Part shown: positions 18,816 to 27,332 of the stretch, in pieces | Layout: each line of letters starts with the position of its first letter | How positions within the stretch are numbered: position 1 is the first letter of the stretch | Assembly (NCBI GenBank): GCA_046542315.1 | Contig: JBKHBO010000002.1 | Coordinates: 26,447 to 90,446, forward strand | DNA: 64,000 nucleotides | Reading direction: 5' to 3' | Origin: PWPR01 sp046542315 | Lineage (GTDB): Bacteria > Bacillota > UBA994 > PWPR01 | The notes under the pieces: model-generated | The model's database searches: none | What the model was told of the DNA's origin: nothing | The model's input: only the letters and a program-made list of their open reading frames with translations | Made by a program: the position numbers and the translations under genes

Positions 18816-19685
18816 ATGGAAAAAGGAAAAATAATACATTCAGTTGCTGGAACATATATAGTCTTGCTTGAAGATGGAGAGAAAGTTAATTGTAAACCAA
18901 GAGGAAAGCTTAGATTAAGAGAAGAAACTCCTCTAACAGGAGATTTAGTCTTAATTAGCCGCAACCAAGATGAAGGTATTATTGAAGACATACTACCGAG
19001 AGTGAACTTTATTAATAGGCCACCTATTGCAAATATAGATCAAATGATAGCAGTAATTGCTCCAAAGCCTTCACCTAACTTTGCTTTATTTGATAGAATA
19101 TTAATAACAGGAGAACAACTTCAAATAAATATTGTGATTGTTATTAACAAGTATGATTTAGGTAATATAGAAGAAATCATCGAATATTACAAAAAAACAC
19201 CTTATAAAATAATTGTTACGTCTGCCGAAACAGGATACGGTATAGATGAGCTGGTAAGTGTCTTAAAGGATAAAGAAAGCGTTTTAGCTGGTCAGTCTGG
19301 AGTGGGTAAGAGTTCAATTTTGAACAATTTATTACCGAAAGTTAAAGCTTTAACTCAAGAAATTAGCGAAAAAAGAGGGTTTGGAAGACATACTACAAAA
19401 ACTGTAAGCTTGTTAGAGCTGATAGGTGGGGGTTTGCTAGCAGACACTCCAGGATTTAATAGATTAGATATTAATGAAATTAAATGTGAAGACTTGCAGT
19501 GGTATTATCCAGAAATGGAGCCATTTATTGGTCAGTGCAAGTTTAGAAATTGCCTTCATAAAGATGAACCTAGTTGTGCTATAAAAAGAGCCGTTAAAGA
19601 AGAAAAAATTAGCGAGAGCAGATATCGTTCTTATATTAGTATTTTGGAAGAAATTTTGGAAAGTGAAAAGAGGTTATATCAGTGA
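18816..19685 (+). CDS. rsgA: Ribosome small-subunit GTPase RsgA
   Basis: Circularly permuted GTPase that acts late in 30S maturation. An N-terminal OB fold is followed by the GTPase motifs in permuted order: G4 NKYD, then the P-loop GQSGVGKS (from residue 159), then G3 DTPG. The C-terminal zinc knuckle is CKFRNCLHKDEPSC. ATG 18816 follows AAAGGAGGG; the upstream in-frame ATG at 18771 lies inside prkC. The product is 289 aa. Its stop overlaps the rpe start. Confidence 0.95.
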   Translation: MEKGKIIHSVAGTYIVLLEDGEKVNCKPRGKLRLREETPLTGDLVLISRNQDEGIIEDILPRVNFINRPPIANIDQMIAVIAPKPSPNFALFDRILITGEQLQINIVIVINKYDLGNIEEIIEYYKKTPYKIIVTSAETGYGIDELVSVLKDKESVLAGQSGVGKSSILNNLLPKVKALTQEISEKRGFGRHTTKTVSLLELIGGGLLADTPGFNRLDINEIKCEDLQWYYPEMEPFIGQCKFRNCLHKDEPSCAIKRAVKEEKISESRYRSYISILEEILESEKRLYQ

Positions 19686-20332
19686 TTAAGATAAGTCCTT
19701 CAATTTTAGCTGCGGATTTTGCTAATTTAGAATCAGATATAAAAAAAGTAGAGAATTCAGCTGATGCATTACATCTTGATGTTATGGATGGTGTTTTTGT
19801 ACCTAATATTAGTTTTGGTCTGCCAATTGTTAAAGCTATTAGAAAAGTGACAGATTTACCTTTAGATGTTCATTTAATGATTGAGAATCCAGGTAATTAT
19901 ATAGAAGATTTTGCGAAAATTGGGTCTGATTATATAACAGTTCACGCTGAGGCTTGCAGACATTTAAATAGAACAATTAATAAAATTAAAGAGTTAGGAT
20001 GTAAAGCCGGTGTTTCTTTAAATCCTCATACTGACGAAGCTGTACTGAAATATTTAATTAAAGATATTGATTTAGTTCTAGTGATGAGTGTAAACCCAGG
20101 GTTTGGTGGACAGTCGTTTATAAAAGAAATGCTGAATAAGATAAAAAATATTAAGAAAATGATAGAAAAAGAAAACGAAGAAGTAATTATAGCAGTTGAT
20201 GGGGGAATAAATCAGCACAATATTAGTGAAGTGTATAAAGCTGGAGCAACTTTTATTATTGCTGGCTCAGCTGTATTTAAAAGTGATGATCCTGCTAAAG
20301 CAATAGATGAATTGAAAAATTCTGTAAAATAA
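19682..20332 (+). CDS. rpe: Ribulose-phosphate 3-epimerase
   Basis: Interconverts ribulose-5-phosphate and xylulose-5-phosphate in the pentose phosphate pathway. Family blocks are ISPSILAADF, DVMDGVFVPN, VHLMIENP, VMSVNPGFGGQSF and VDGGIN. The length of 216 aa is normal. The GTG start lies in the rsgA stop region (4-base overlap). A thiamine pyrophosphokinase gene often follows in related genomes but is not present. Confidence 0.96.
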   Translation: MIKISPSILAADFANLESDIKKVENSADALHLDVMDGVFVPNISFGLPIVKAIRKVTDLPLDVHLMIENPGNYIEDFAKIGSDYITVHAEACRHLNRTINKIKELGCKAGVSLNPHTDEAVLKYLIKDIDLVLVMSVNPGFGGQSFIKEMLNKIKNIKKMIEKENEEVIIAVDGGINQHNISEVYKAGATFIIAGSAVFKSDDPAKAIDELKNSVK

Positions 20333-20355
20333 AAAGAGTCTGCAAACACAGACTC
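20331..20355 (-). terminator. Terminator of rpmB (minus strand)
   Basis: GAGTCTG 20336-20342 pairs with CAGACTC 20349-20355 around a 6-base loop. Read on the minus strand it is followed by TTTTTATTTT, a good U tract. On the plus strand the following bases are not T-rich, so it mainly ends rpmB; it may block rpe readthrough poorly. Confidence 0.75.
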
Positions 20356-20375
20356 CTGACTTTCTAATAAATTAA

Positions 20376-20567
20376 TTAGATAGCTCTAACTATTTTACCT
20401 GATTTTATGCATTTTGTACAAACGTTACGACGAACTTTTGAACCATCTTCAATAATACGAATTTTTTGAATATTTACATTGTAAACTCTTTTAGTGTGAT
20501 GATTTGAATGGCTGACATTGTTACCAGTTGAAGGGCCTTTGCCGCAGATATCACATCTTCTAGCCAT
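20376..20567 (-). CDS. rpmB: 50S ribosomal protein L28
   Basis: Large-subunit protein of 63 aa, of the zinc-binding type with two CXXC pairs (CDIC and CTKC). The N-terminus MARRCDICGKGP is diagnostic. ATG 20567 is chosen with AGGAGGTG 8 bases upstream; TTG 20573 is in frame but too close to that site. It is monocistronic with its own promoter and terminator, and is divergent from yloU as in Bacillus. Confidence 0.97.
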   Translation of the reverse strand: MARRCDICGKGPSTGNNVSHSNHHTKRVYNVNIQKIRIIEDGSKVRRNVCTKCIKSGKIVRAI

Positions 20568-20618
20568 TAGCAACGCACCTCCTTTAACTTAATTAGTTGT
20601 TATTTACGTACTTTGGAT

Positions 20619-20647
20619 ATTATACATTAATTACTATTGTTTTGCAA
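20619..20647 (-). promoter_or_regulatory. Promoter of rpmB
   Basis: On the minus strand, TTGCAA (20647-20642) is separated by exactly 17 bases from a consensus -10 TATAAT (20624-20619). This is a good sigma-A promoter about 50 bases upstream of rpmB. TTGCAA is its own reverse complement, so the element can also be read on the other strand. Confidence 0.7.
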
Positions 20648-20668
20648 TCATTAATAGTATAATATAAT
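20642..20668 (+). promoter_or_regulatory. Probable promoter of yloU-fakA operon
   Basis: Plus-strand TTGCAA 20642-20647, with overlapping TATAAT boxes at 20658-20663 and 20663-20668. The second gives a 15-base spacer, shorter than ideal. It shares its -35 with the divergent rpmB promoter. Confidence 0.5.
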
Positions 20669-20694
20669 ACATGCTTACTTTGGAGGGAAATAAA

Positions 20695-21057
20695 ATGACA
20701 AGATTATTAAACAATAATGAATATGGACAAATAATGATAAGTGATGATGTTATAGCTAGAATTGCTGGAATGGCAGCAATTGAAAGCTATGGTATTGTTG
20801 GTATGGTCTCTAGAAGTATGGTTAGAGATAGTTTTGTAGAACTTTTAGGAAGAGATAATGTTTCTAGGGGAGTCGAAATTAATAGCGAAGATGAAGAAGG
20901 CTTAGTAATAAACTTATATGCCATATTTGCGTATGGTGTGCGAGTTTCAGAAGTAGCTTATAATATAATGAGAAAAGTTAAGTACATACTAGAAAGTATT
21001 GTCGGCGTAAGGGTTAAAAGCGTGAATATACATGTCGAAGGTGTTAGTCAAAAGTAA
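20695..21057 (+). CDS. Asp23/Gls24 family envelope stress protein (YloU-like)
   Basis: A 120-aa member of the Asp23 (DUF322) family. It has the typical ISDDVIARIAGMAAIESYGIVGM-type start (shown in parts: ISDDVIARIAG, then ESYGIVGM) and a VSEVAYNIMRKVKY helix. These proteins are small and cytoplasmic or membrane-associated, linked to envelope stress and to fatty-acid kinase loci. ATG 20695 has TGGAGGG 7 bases upstream. It is followed after 16 bases by fakA, the usual arrangement. Confidence 0.9.
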   Translation: MTRLLNNNEYGQIMISDDVIARIAGMAAIESYGIVGMVSRSMVRDSFVELLGRDNVSRGVEINSEDEEGLVINLYAIFAYGVRVSEVAYNIMRKVKYILESIVGVRVKSVNIHVEGVSQK

Positions 21058-21073
21058 TAGGGAGCTGAAATAA

Positions 21074-22678
21074 ATGAGTCAAAATAAAAAAGTTGCTAGT
21101 GAAGAATTTATGCAAATGTGGGCAATAGCATTAAAAAATTTGCATAATAATATAGAAATAGTGAATGGACTTAATGTTTTTCCAGTTCCTGATGGTGACA
21201 CTGGGACAAATATGCATCTTACTTTAAAATCTGCAGTTAACAACATGAGTAAAGAAGATACGAGCTTGTCAGATATTGCATTAAGAATATCAAAAGGTTC
21301 TTTAATGGGAGCTAGGGGTAACTCTGGTGTTATATTATCACAAATACTGAGAGGTTTTAGCAACTCTCTTTCGGACGTAAATGAGCTAACTGCTCAAGAT
21401 TTTGCTAATGCATTACAAAACGGTTCAGAAACTGCTTATAAGGCTGTAATAAGACCAGTAGAGGGTACAATCCTAACTGTGTGTAAAGATGCAGCTAAAG
21501 TAGCTATTGAGAGCGCTGAAGAAGGTAATAATCTACTTAAAGTAATGAGAGATACAATAGAAGAAGCATCAGCTTCTTTAGAAAGAACTCCTGATTTATT
21601 ACCAGTATTAAAAAAGGCAGGAGTTGTTGATGCTGGTGGAAAAGGATTACTAATTATAATGCAAGGTTGGTACAAAGCTTTAGCTGGTGATAAAGTAGAT
21701 CTAGCACAAGAACTACCTTCAAAAGCCCAACAAAAACAACAACTTCCTACAGAAGAAGAAGGTTATGGTTATTGTACTGAGTTCATGATCAAAGCTGATG
21801 AAAAATACACTGAAGAAATAACTAAAACTTTTGATCAAATTGGAGAATCTTTAGTTGTTGTAGGTATAGATGATATAATAAAAGTTCATGTACACTCTAC
21901 AAATCCAGGAGTAATTTTAGAAGAAGCTTTAAAATTTGGTGAGCTCATTAATATAAAAATTGAGAACATGCAAGAACAACACTCACATATTCAATCTTAT
22001 GAAGAAGAACCAAGAGAAAAGTTAGATACTGCACTAATAGCTGTAGGTGTAGGTGAAGGAATTAGTGAGATATTTAGGAGCATGGGAGCCAATTATATAA
22101 TCGAGGGTGGACAGACCATGAACCCTAGTACAGAAGATATTGTGTCAGCTATACAAAAATTGAATGCTGAGAATGTCTATATTTTACCAAATAACTCTAA
22201 TATTATTCTTGCAGCAGAGCAAAGTAAAGATTTAGTGGATGCTAATGTTGCTGTCATTCCAAGCAAAAACATACCTCAGGGATTTGCTGCAATGATGGGA
22301 TATAATCCTGAAGGGGACTTTGAAGAAGTTAGAGAGAACATGATTTCTAATATGAGCTATGTAAACAGTGCTGAGATTACTTTCGCTACTAGAGACTTTA
22401 AAGCAGATTTTGGTAACATTGAAAAAGGTGATGTAATCGGTATCAATAATGGAGATATTATTGTAGCAAGTAAAGATCCAGATACTGTGTTATACGCGAC
22501 TTTAGATAAGATGGTAGATGATGATACTGAGATAATCTCTGTATTCACAGGTAATGGTTATCATGAAGAAGATAGTGATTTGTTATTAGAGCAACTTCAA
22601 GAGAGGTATCCTGATTATGATATTGAAGTCCATTATGGTGGACAACCGTTATATTACTTTTTAATATCAGTTGAGTAG
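21074..22678 (+). CDS. fakA: Fatty acid kinase catalytic subunit FakA (YloV, DhaL/DAK family)
   Basis: ATP-binding subunit that phosphorylates fatty acids held by a FakB (DegV) partner, feeding exogenous fatty acids into phospholipid synthesis. The N-terminal DhaL-type nucleotide domain (about residues 1-210) carries PVPDGDTGTNM, GARGNSGVILSQ and DAGGKGL. A middle linker and a C-terminal domain follow, giving 534 aa, close to typical. No FakB gene is in the window. It is downstream of the Asp23-family gene; recG, which often follows, is absent. Confidence 0.9.
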   Translation: MSQNKKVASEEFMQMWAIALKNLHNNIEIVNGLNVFPVPDGDTGTNMHLTLKSAVNNMSKEDTSLSDIALRISKGSLMGARGNSGVILSQILRGFSNSLSDVNELTAQDFANALQNGSETAYKAVIRPVEGTILTVCKDAAKVAIESAEEGNNLLKVMRDTIEEASASLERTPDLLPVLKKAGVVDAGGKGLLIIMQGWYKALAGDKVDLAQELPSKAQQKQQLPTEEEGYGYCTEFMIKADEKYTEEITKTFDQIGESLVVVGIDDIIKVHVHSTNPGVILEEALKFGELINIKIENMQEQHSHIQSYEEEPREKLDTALIAVGVGEGISEIFRSMGANYIIEGGQTMNPSTEDIVSAIQKLNAENVYILPNNSNIILAAEQSKDLVDANVAVIPSKNIPQGFAAMMGYNPEGDFEEVRENMISNMSYVNSAEITFATRDFKADFGNIEKGDVIGINNGDIIVASKDPDTVLYATLDKMVDDDTEIISVFTGNGYHEEDSDLLLEQLQERYPDYDIEVHYGGQPLYYFLISVE

Positions 22679-22698
22679 ATTTTAAAGAGATGGTATAA

Positions 22699-23262
22699 AT
22701 GAGAATAATTGCCGGTGTAGCAAAAGGTAGAAAAATTTATAGTGGAGACATAGGTGGAACTAGGCCAACTCTTGATAGAGTTAAAGAATCTTTATTTAAT
22801 ATTATCGAGTATCCCCTAAATTGTAATACTGTTTTGGACTTGTTTGCAGGAACAGGAAACTTAGGTCTAGAAGCCCTTAGTCGAGGAGCTGATTTTGCAA
22901 CATTTGTAGATATTAATAAAGAATGCTGTAAATTAATAAGAAGAAATGTAGATTTACTAAATTTTAATGACATCTCAGAAATTATTAATATTAAATCAGA
23001 ATCGTTTCTCCAGATGACTAAACAAAAATATGATATTATTTTTATGGATCCGCCATATCACAATCAAGGATTAATATATTCAGCTATTAATATAATATGT
23101 GAAAAAGATATATTAAAAGATGGCGGTATTATTATAATAGAGCATGATGATAATTTTAAACCAAAATGCAAACCAAATGACATAAGAAAGTATGGTTCTA
23201 CTTTTCTTTCATTTTATAACAAAGAAAAACTGTTAACTTTTAAAAACTTTAAGAATTTATAG
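22699..23262 (+). CDS. rsmD: 16S rRNA m2G966 methyltransferase RsmD
   Basis: SAM-dependent N2-guanine methyltransferase. The family signatures are RIIAGVAKGRK, TRPTLDRVKESLFN, the SAM loop LDLFAGTGNLGLEALSRGA (residues about 44-62) and the catalytic MDPPY. The length of 187 aa is standard. It sits directly before coaD, a very common pairing, with coaD starting 15 bases after the rsmD stop. Confidence 0.95.
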   Translation: MRIIAGVAKGRKIYSGDIGGTRPTLDRVKESLFNIIEYPLNCNTVLDLFAGTGNLGLEALSRGADFATFVDINKECCKLIRRNVDLLNFNDISEIINIKSESFLQMTKQKYDIIFMDPPYHNQGLIYSAINIICEKDILKDGGIIIIEHDDNFKPKCKPNDIRKYGSTFLSFYNKEKLLTFKNFKNL

Positions 23263-23276
23263 TGAGGAGACAGAAC

Positions 23277-23771
23277 ATGAGAAAAGCTGTTTATCCTGGT
23301 AGTTTTGACCCTTTAACTTTAGGTCATATAGATATAATAAAAAGAGCAGCAAAAAACTTTGATGAACTTATAGTAGCTGTTGTGAGAAATCCTTCAAAAA
23401 ATCCACTTTTTAGTGCTGAAGAAAGAGTAGAAATGATTGAACATGCTACAAAAGACCTGCCTAACGTAAAAGCGGATCATTTTCAAGGACTACTGATTCA
23501 TTATGTAGAATCTGTAGGTTCTGAGATAATAATTAAAGGATTAAGAGCTATCACGGATTTTGAGTATGAATTCCAAATGGCTTTAATGAATAGAAAACTA
23601 GATTCTAACATAGACACCATGTTCTTAATGACTAGAAACAAGTATTCATATCTTAGTTCTAGCATGGTAAAAGAAGTTTTTAAACTTGGTGGAGACGTAT
23701 CATGTTTAGTTCCAGAGTATGTTTTAGAAAAGTTGAAAGAAAAGATTAAGCCAGAGGTTAAGACTATATAA
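23277..23771 (+). CDS. coaD: Phosphopantetheine adenylyltransferase
   Basis: Fourth step of coenzyme A synthesis: transfers AMP to 4'-phosphopantetheine. The nucleotidyltransferase motif GSFDPLTLGH is near the N-terminus, with IIKGLRAITDFEYE and YSYLSSSMVKEV later. ATG 23277 is chosen with GAGGAGA upstream; GTG 23262 in the same frame would contain that site. The product is 164 aa. The coaBC gene of this pathway is not at its usual place after rpoZ. Confidence 0.96.
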   Translation: MRKAVYPGSFDPLTLGHIDIIKRAAKNFDELIVAVVRNPSKNPLFSAEERVEMIEHATKDLPNVKADHFQGLLIHYVESVGSEIIIKGLRAITDFEYEFQMALMNRKLDSNIDTMFLMTRNKYSYLSSSMVKEVFKLGGDVSCLVPEYVLEKLKEKIKPEVKTI

Positions 23772-23845
23772 GCAAGAATTTTAAATAAATGAAGACTGAT
23801 GTAGCAAATACTAAATTGATAAAATACAATGAGAGGAGATCTATT

Positions 23846-23983
23846 GTGAAACATATAAAACCAATTAATAGTCCAAACTTAGTTAATTTTACTACACCGT
23901 GCAAAGAGTGCAAGACATCATGTCAATCAGCTTGTAAGACTTCATGTACAGTTAGTAATCAAGAATGTGAAAGTAATAAGTAG
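23846..23983 (+). CDS. scfA: SCIFF (six cysteines in forty-five residues) RiPP precursor
   Basis: Precursor peptide of a ranthipeptide-type RiPP. From GTG 23846 (AGAGGAG just upstream) the product is exactly 45 residues with exactly six cysteines (C19, C22, C26, C30, C34, C41), matching the family name. The basic leader (residues 1-18) precedes the cysteine-rich core CKECKTSCQSACKTSC. The upstream in-frame ATG at 23789 would add 19 residues that lack SCIFF character. The partner maturase follows after a terminator. In Clostridia these peptides have been linked to signalling; the role here is unknown. Confidence 0.93.
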   Translation: MKHIKPINSPNLVNFTTPCKECKTSCQSACKTSCTVSNQECESNK

Positions 23984-23989
23984 TATATT

Positions 23990-24012
23990 TGCCCCTTTTT
24001 TGGGGCATTTTT
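23990..24012 (+). terminator. Terminator/attenuator between scfA and scfB
   Basis: TGCCCC 23990-23995 and GGGGCA 24002-24007 form a stem around a six-T loop, followed by five T. Some readthrough must reach scfB unless it has its own promoter, so this hairpin probably keeps precursor message in excess over enzyme message. Confidence 0.8.
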
Positions 24013-24035
24013 AAATATAGAAGGAAGTGAGTTAT

Positions 24036-25388
24036 TTGAAAGTGCACGTTTTTGAAGCATTAGGAGAACATCTAGTTTTAGATGTTGGTAGTGGAGTATT
24101 GCATCGTGTCGATAAAGACGCAGCTGAAGTAATAGATCTTATCTCAAAAGGATATGAAGAAAAAGAAATAATCGAAATATCAGACATAGAAAATAGTATA
24201 GTCAAAGAGGTAATTGAAGAGGTAAATATTTTAAAAGAGAAAGGATTAATATTTGCTGATGAAATAGTTACCGAATATAGCCCAAAGCTAGATGATACAG
24301 TAGTAAAAGCTTTATGTTTGCATATAGCACATGACTGTAATATGAGATGTCAGTATTGTTTTGCAGAAACAGGAGAGTATAAAGTTGGAAAAAGAGAGTT
24401 GATGAGTATTGAAGTCGCCAAAAAAGCTATTGATTATTTACTCGAAAGCTCTTTAACGAGGACAAACCTGGAAGTAGATTTTTTTGGAGGAGAGCCATTA
24501 TTAAATTTTGAGGTAGTTAAAGAAACTGTTAAATATGCAAAAGCAAAAGAAGTTTCTTTTAATAAAAATATTAGATTTACATTGACTACTAATGGAATTT
24601 TACTTGATGATAAAAAAATAGACTCTATAAAAGATAATGAGATTCAGTTAATTATGAGTCACGATGGAAGAGAAGAAGTTCATAATAAAATGCGACCTTT
24701 AACGGGGAAGAAAGGAAGCTATAAAAGAGTAACTAAAAACTTTAAAAACGCAATTATCAAAGGTATAAAAGACTATCATATCAGAGGCACATTTACTTCA
24801 TATAATAAGGACTTTATGAAAGATATAAAGCATATTATAGAATTAGGATTTAATAAAATTTCATTTGAACCAGTTGTAACAGACTTAAAAGAAGAATACG
24901 CCTTACACGAGAGTGACCTAACTTATTTAAAGGATGAGTATAAGAAACTGGCAGAGTATTATTTGGATGAGCACAAGAATAATAATCCATTTACTTTCTT
25001 TCATTATGAAATCGACCTTAATCAAGGTCCTTGTCTAGCAAAAAGGCTATCAGGGTGTGGTGCTGGATATGATTATCTTGCAGTTGCTCCAAACGGTGAC
25101 TTATATCCTTGCCATCAGTTTGTTGGAATTGATGAATTTAAAATGGGTAACGTATCAACTTCAGGCTATAAAAAGGATATAGCAGAAAAATTTATAAATG
25201 CACATGTGTTAAACAAATCTAAATGTAACGATTGTTTTGCCAAATATTATTGTAGTGGTGGGTGTCACGCTGATGCATACTTTAGGAATGGTAATTTCTA
25301 TGAACCTGTTGATTTCAGTTGTGAACTTCAAAAAACAAGAGTGGAATACGCCTTGGCAATTAGAGCATGCTTAAACAATGAAAAATAG
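24036..25388 (+). CDS. scfB: Thioether cross-link-forming SCIFF maturase (radical SAM/SPASM)
   Basis: Radical SAM enzyme that installs Cys-to-residue thioether links in the SCIFF peptide. An N-terminal RiPP-recognition-like domain (about residues 1-90) is followed by the CX3CX2C motif C101, C105 and C108. FFGGEPLLNFE lies next. A C-terminal twitch/SPASM region has cysteines in GCGAGYDYLAV, PCHQF, CNDCFAKYYCSGGC and FSCE. TTG 24036 is chosen because AAGGAAGTGA then has proper spacing; GTG 24027 overlaps that site. It overlaps the next gene by 11 bases. Confidence 0.92.
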   Translation: MKVHVFEALGEHLVLDVGSGVLHRVDKDAAEVIDLISKGYEEKEIIEISDIENSIVKEVIEEVNILKEKGLIFADEIVTEYSPKLDDTVVKALCLHIAHDCNMRCQYCFAETGEYKVGKRELMSIEVAKKAIDYLLESSLTRTNLEVDFFGGEPLLNFEVVKETVKYAKAKEVSFNKNIRFTLTTNGILLDDKKIDSIKDNEIQLIMSHDGREEVHNKMRPLTGKKGSYKRVTKNFKNAIIKGIKDYHIRGTFTSYNKDFMKDIKHIIELGFNKISFEPVVTDLKEEYALHESDLTYLKDEYKKLAEYYLDEHKNNNPFTFFHYEIDLNQGPCLAKRLSGCGAGYDYLAVAPNGDLYPCHQFVGIDEFKMGNVSTSGYKKDIAEKFINAHVLNKSKCNDCFAKYYCSGGCHADAYFRNGNFYEPVDFSCELQKTRVEYALAIRACLNNEK

Positions 25389-25752
25389 CGGGTTATATCA
25401 AATTTTTACTTTTTTACCAGTTACAACTGAAGTGAAAGTTGGCAAGTTAGGAAGTTTTACATTTGTAAAAGGATCCTATATATATACAGGAAGTGCAAAG
25501 AGTGGACTACAAGCTAGAGTAAGCCGTCATCTCTCTAAAAGAAAAAAAATGCATTGGCATTTAGATTATTTTCTTAGACATGCGTTTGTAACAAAAGCTC
25601 ATTTATATTATGAACCAAAGTTGACAGAATGCATGTTGAATAAAAAAACATCTGAATCATATACCAATGCTATTTTCCCTGTAAAAGGATTTGGAGCAAG
25701 TGATTGTAATTGTTACTCACACCTTATATATTTAAAAGATACTCCAAATTGA
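25378..25752 (+). CDS. DUF123 / GIY-YIG nuclease-like protein
   Basis: A 124-aa member of PF01986, a branch of the GIY-YIG nuclease fold. The Y-I-Y element is in GSYIYTGSAKSGL, a conserved RVSRHL arginine block and HWHLDYF follow, and the C-terminus has GFGASDCNCYSHL. Related domains occur as single proteins and fused to endonuclease III. It starts inside scfB, 11 bases before that stop, so it is translationally coupled to the RiPP maturase. No link between this family and RiPPs is established; the coupling may only be positional. Confidence 0.8.
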   Translation: MKNSGLYQIFTFLPVTTEVKVGKLGSFTFVKGSYIYTGSAKSGLQARVSRHLSKRKKMHWHLDYFLRHAFVTKAHLYYEPKLTECMLNKKTSESYTNAIFPVKGFGASDCNCYSHLIYLKDTPN

Positions 25753-25774
25753 TATATTATTATGTATTATTGTT

Positions 25775-27079
25775 TTACTTGATATTAACAAACTCATCCC
25801 ATAGATTGAGATATTCTTCTTTATTCATTTTGGGTTGAGTTCCTTTTATTTTTAGACCAACTTCAGCTTTATCTGCTAAAATATCAATAGCTGTCATAGC
25901 TAATATCTTAGCTGGTACTATAAAAGCCAAGTAAGGATCTTCTATTTCATACTTTTTTGTGTGACCGCTGCCTTTCATTCCTCCAACATATGGGTGAATT
26001 GCTGGCATTATGTGCATTACATCCCCAATATCTGATGAACCAGTACCGTGTCCGCCTTTAACAACATTATCGCAACCAACTACTTGTTCAGCATTAATTT
26101 TAAATAACTCTGTTAAATCAGGATCGTTGAATCTTGGTAAAAATCCTGGAATTTCCTTGATATCAACATCTGCACCAACAGCCATTGCTCCAGCTTTCAA
26201 TGCGCGGTTAACTTTTTGACTTGCTTCTAAAACAGCATCCATTGTAGCTCCTCTAACATAAGTTTCGATTCTTACATCAGCTGGTACAATGTTTACTAAA
26301 TCCCCACCTTTAGTGATAATAGGGTGTACCCTAATATGGTCATCATCTTTAAAAGTTTCTCTTTGAGCATGAATCGCCTGTAATCCGATTATTGCTGCAT
26401 TTAAAGCATTCACACCATTATGTGGGGCTCCTCCTGCATGAGCTTCTTGACCCTTATATTTAATTAATTTTGTAACAAAACCATTAGATGTACCATCTAC
26501 CACTACCTTTGCGTCTCCTAGCAGTAGAGTGAAACATAATTGTCATATCAATATCGTCTAGAGCACCAATTTTAATGAGTTCTTGTTTGCCGCCTAAAAA
26601 CTTAATTTTACCTGCATCGATTAAACGTTGCCTAAATTCAACTTCTACTGGCTCTTCAGCTGGAACTGCAATAAAAGCAATATTCCCGTCCAAATATTCA
26701 TTAGCATTTGTCAATGTTAACCCCATTGCCGCTCCTAACATTGCTGCTATCTGCGCATTATGACCACAAGAGTGAGCTGCACCTGTAGTAACATCTGCAA
26801 ATGGATGCTCTGGACATAAAACAGCATCTAGCTCACCCATAATGCATAGATTAACTTTTTCACTTTTGCCTTTAAGCCAAGCTTTTGCGCCTGTTATTGC
26901 CAACTCATTTTCATAAGGAAGATTTAATTCATTAAAAACTTCTTCGGCGACTTTTACTGTTTCAAACTCTTTATAACCTAACTCTGGTTTCTCAAAAATT
27001 TCTGTCCTATACTAATAATCTTTTCTTGATTTTTATCAATTTCTTTACAAACTAAATCCTTTAATTCTTGTTTATTCAT
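25775..27079 (-). pseudogene. M20-family amidohydrolase (AbgB-like), frameshifted twice
   Basis: A complete M20 peptidase/aminoacyl hydrolase can be read on the minus strand only by switching frame twice. The first segment starts MNKQELKDLVCKE at 27079 and loses frame near 27004 after IISIG. The second segment (to about 26519) carries the metal-site blocks AHSCGHNAQIAA and PAEEPVEVEF. The third (to 25775) has QEAHAGGAPHNG and the C-terminal GSGHTKKYEIEDPY. The second break is at about 26519, where one extra base separates FHSTA from the GDAKVVVDG frame. Either recent decay or sequencing error could explain it. It is convergent with the scf operon and divergent from hut. Confidence 0.85.
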
Positions 27080-27270
27080 TTCCTATTAATAACTTAGTTT
27101 TCACTAAATTATATCTCCTTTTCTTTTTTTGTGTGATTTTTATACCTAAACTAATTTGATAATAAAAACTAAAAAACCTCTAAATAAATTTTAATTATTA
27201 TAAAAAAAAGTTGTTAAATAAAAGGAATTTACAGATGTATCTAGAATATTATTATAGAGGTGTGATATTA

Positions 27271-27318
27271 ATGAAAAAACACTTTAACGAGATATATGAT
27301 TTAGGACATGGACAATAG
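27271..27318 (+). CDS. Putative 15-aa leader peptide of the histidine-degradation operon
   Basis: ATG 27271 opens a 15-codon ORF, MKKHFNEIYDLGHGQ, preceded by AGAGGTGTGAT. It has two histidine codons, CAC at 27280-27282 and CAT at 27307-27309. Its last codons and TAG stop (27316-27318) lie inside an intrinsic terminator that precedes hutH. A ribosome held at the end of this ORF would cover the terminator's 5' arm and prevent termination. This resembles TnaC-type control in layout, but it is an inference from position; translation is not shown. Confidence 0.55.
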   Translation: MKKHFNEIYDLGHGQ

Positions 27319-27332
27319 TTCATGTCCTTTTT
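27303..27332 (+). terminator. Leader terminator upstream of hutH
   Basis: AGGACATG 27303-27310 pairs perfectly with CATGTCCT 27321-27328 around a 10-base loop, followed by a T run ending at 27332. It lies between the leader ORF and hutH, 33 bases before the hutH start, so hut transcripts must escape it. I found no competing antiterminator pairing upstream, which favours a ribosome- or protein-based release mechanism. Confidence 0.8.

Noticed and set aside
18653..18991. Minus-strand open frame across the prkC-rsgA junction
   Set aside because: It overlaps two well-supported genes and shows no family features.
23789..23845. Longer SCIFF precursor from ATG 23789
   Set aside because: It would add 19 residues without family character and has no good ribosome binding site. 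The GTG 23846 form is exactly 45 residues with AGAGGAG upstream.
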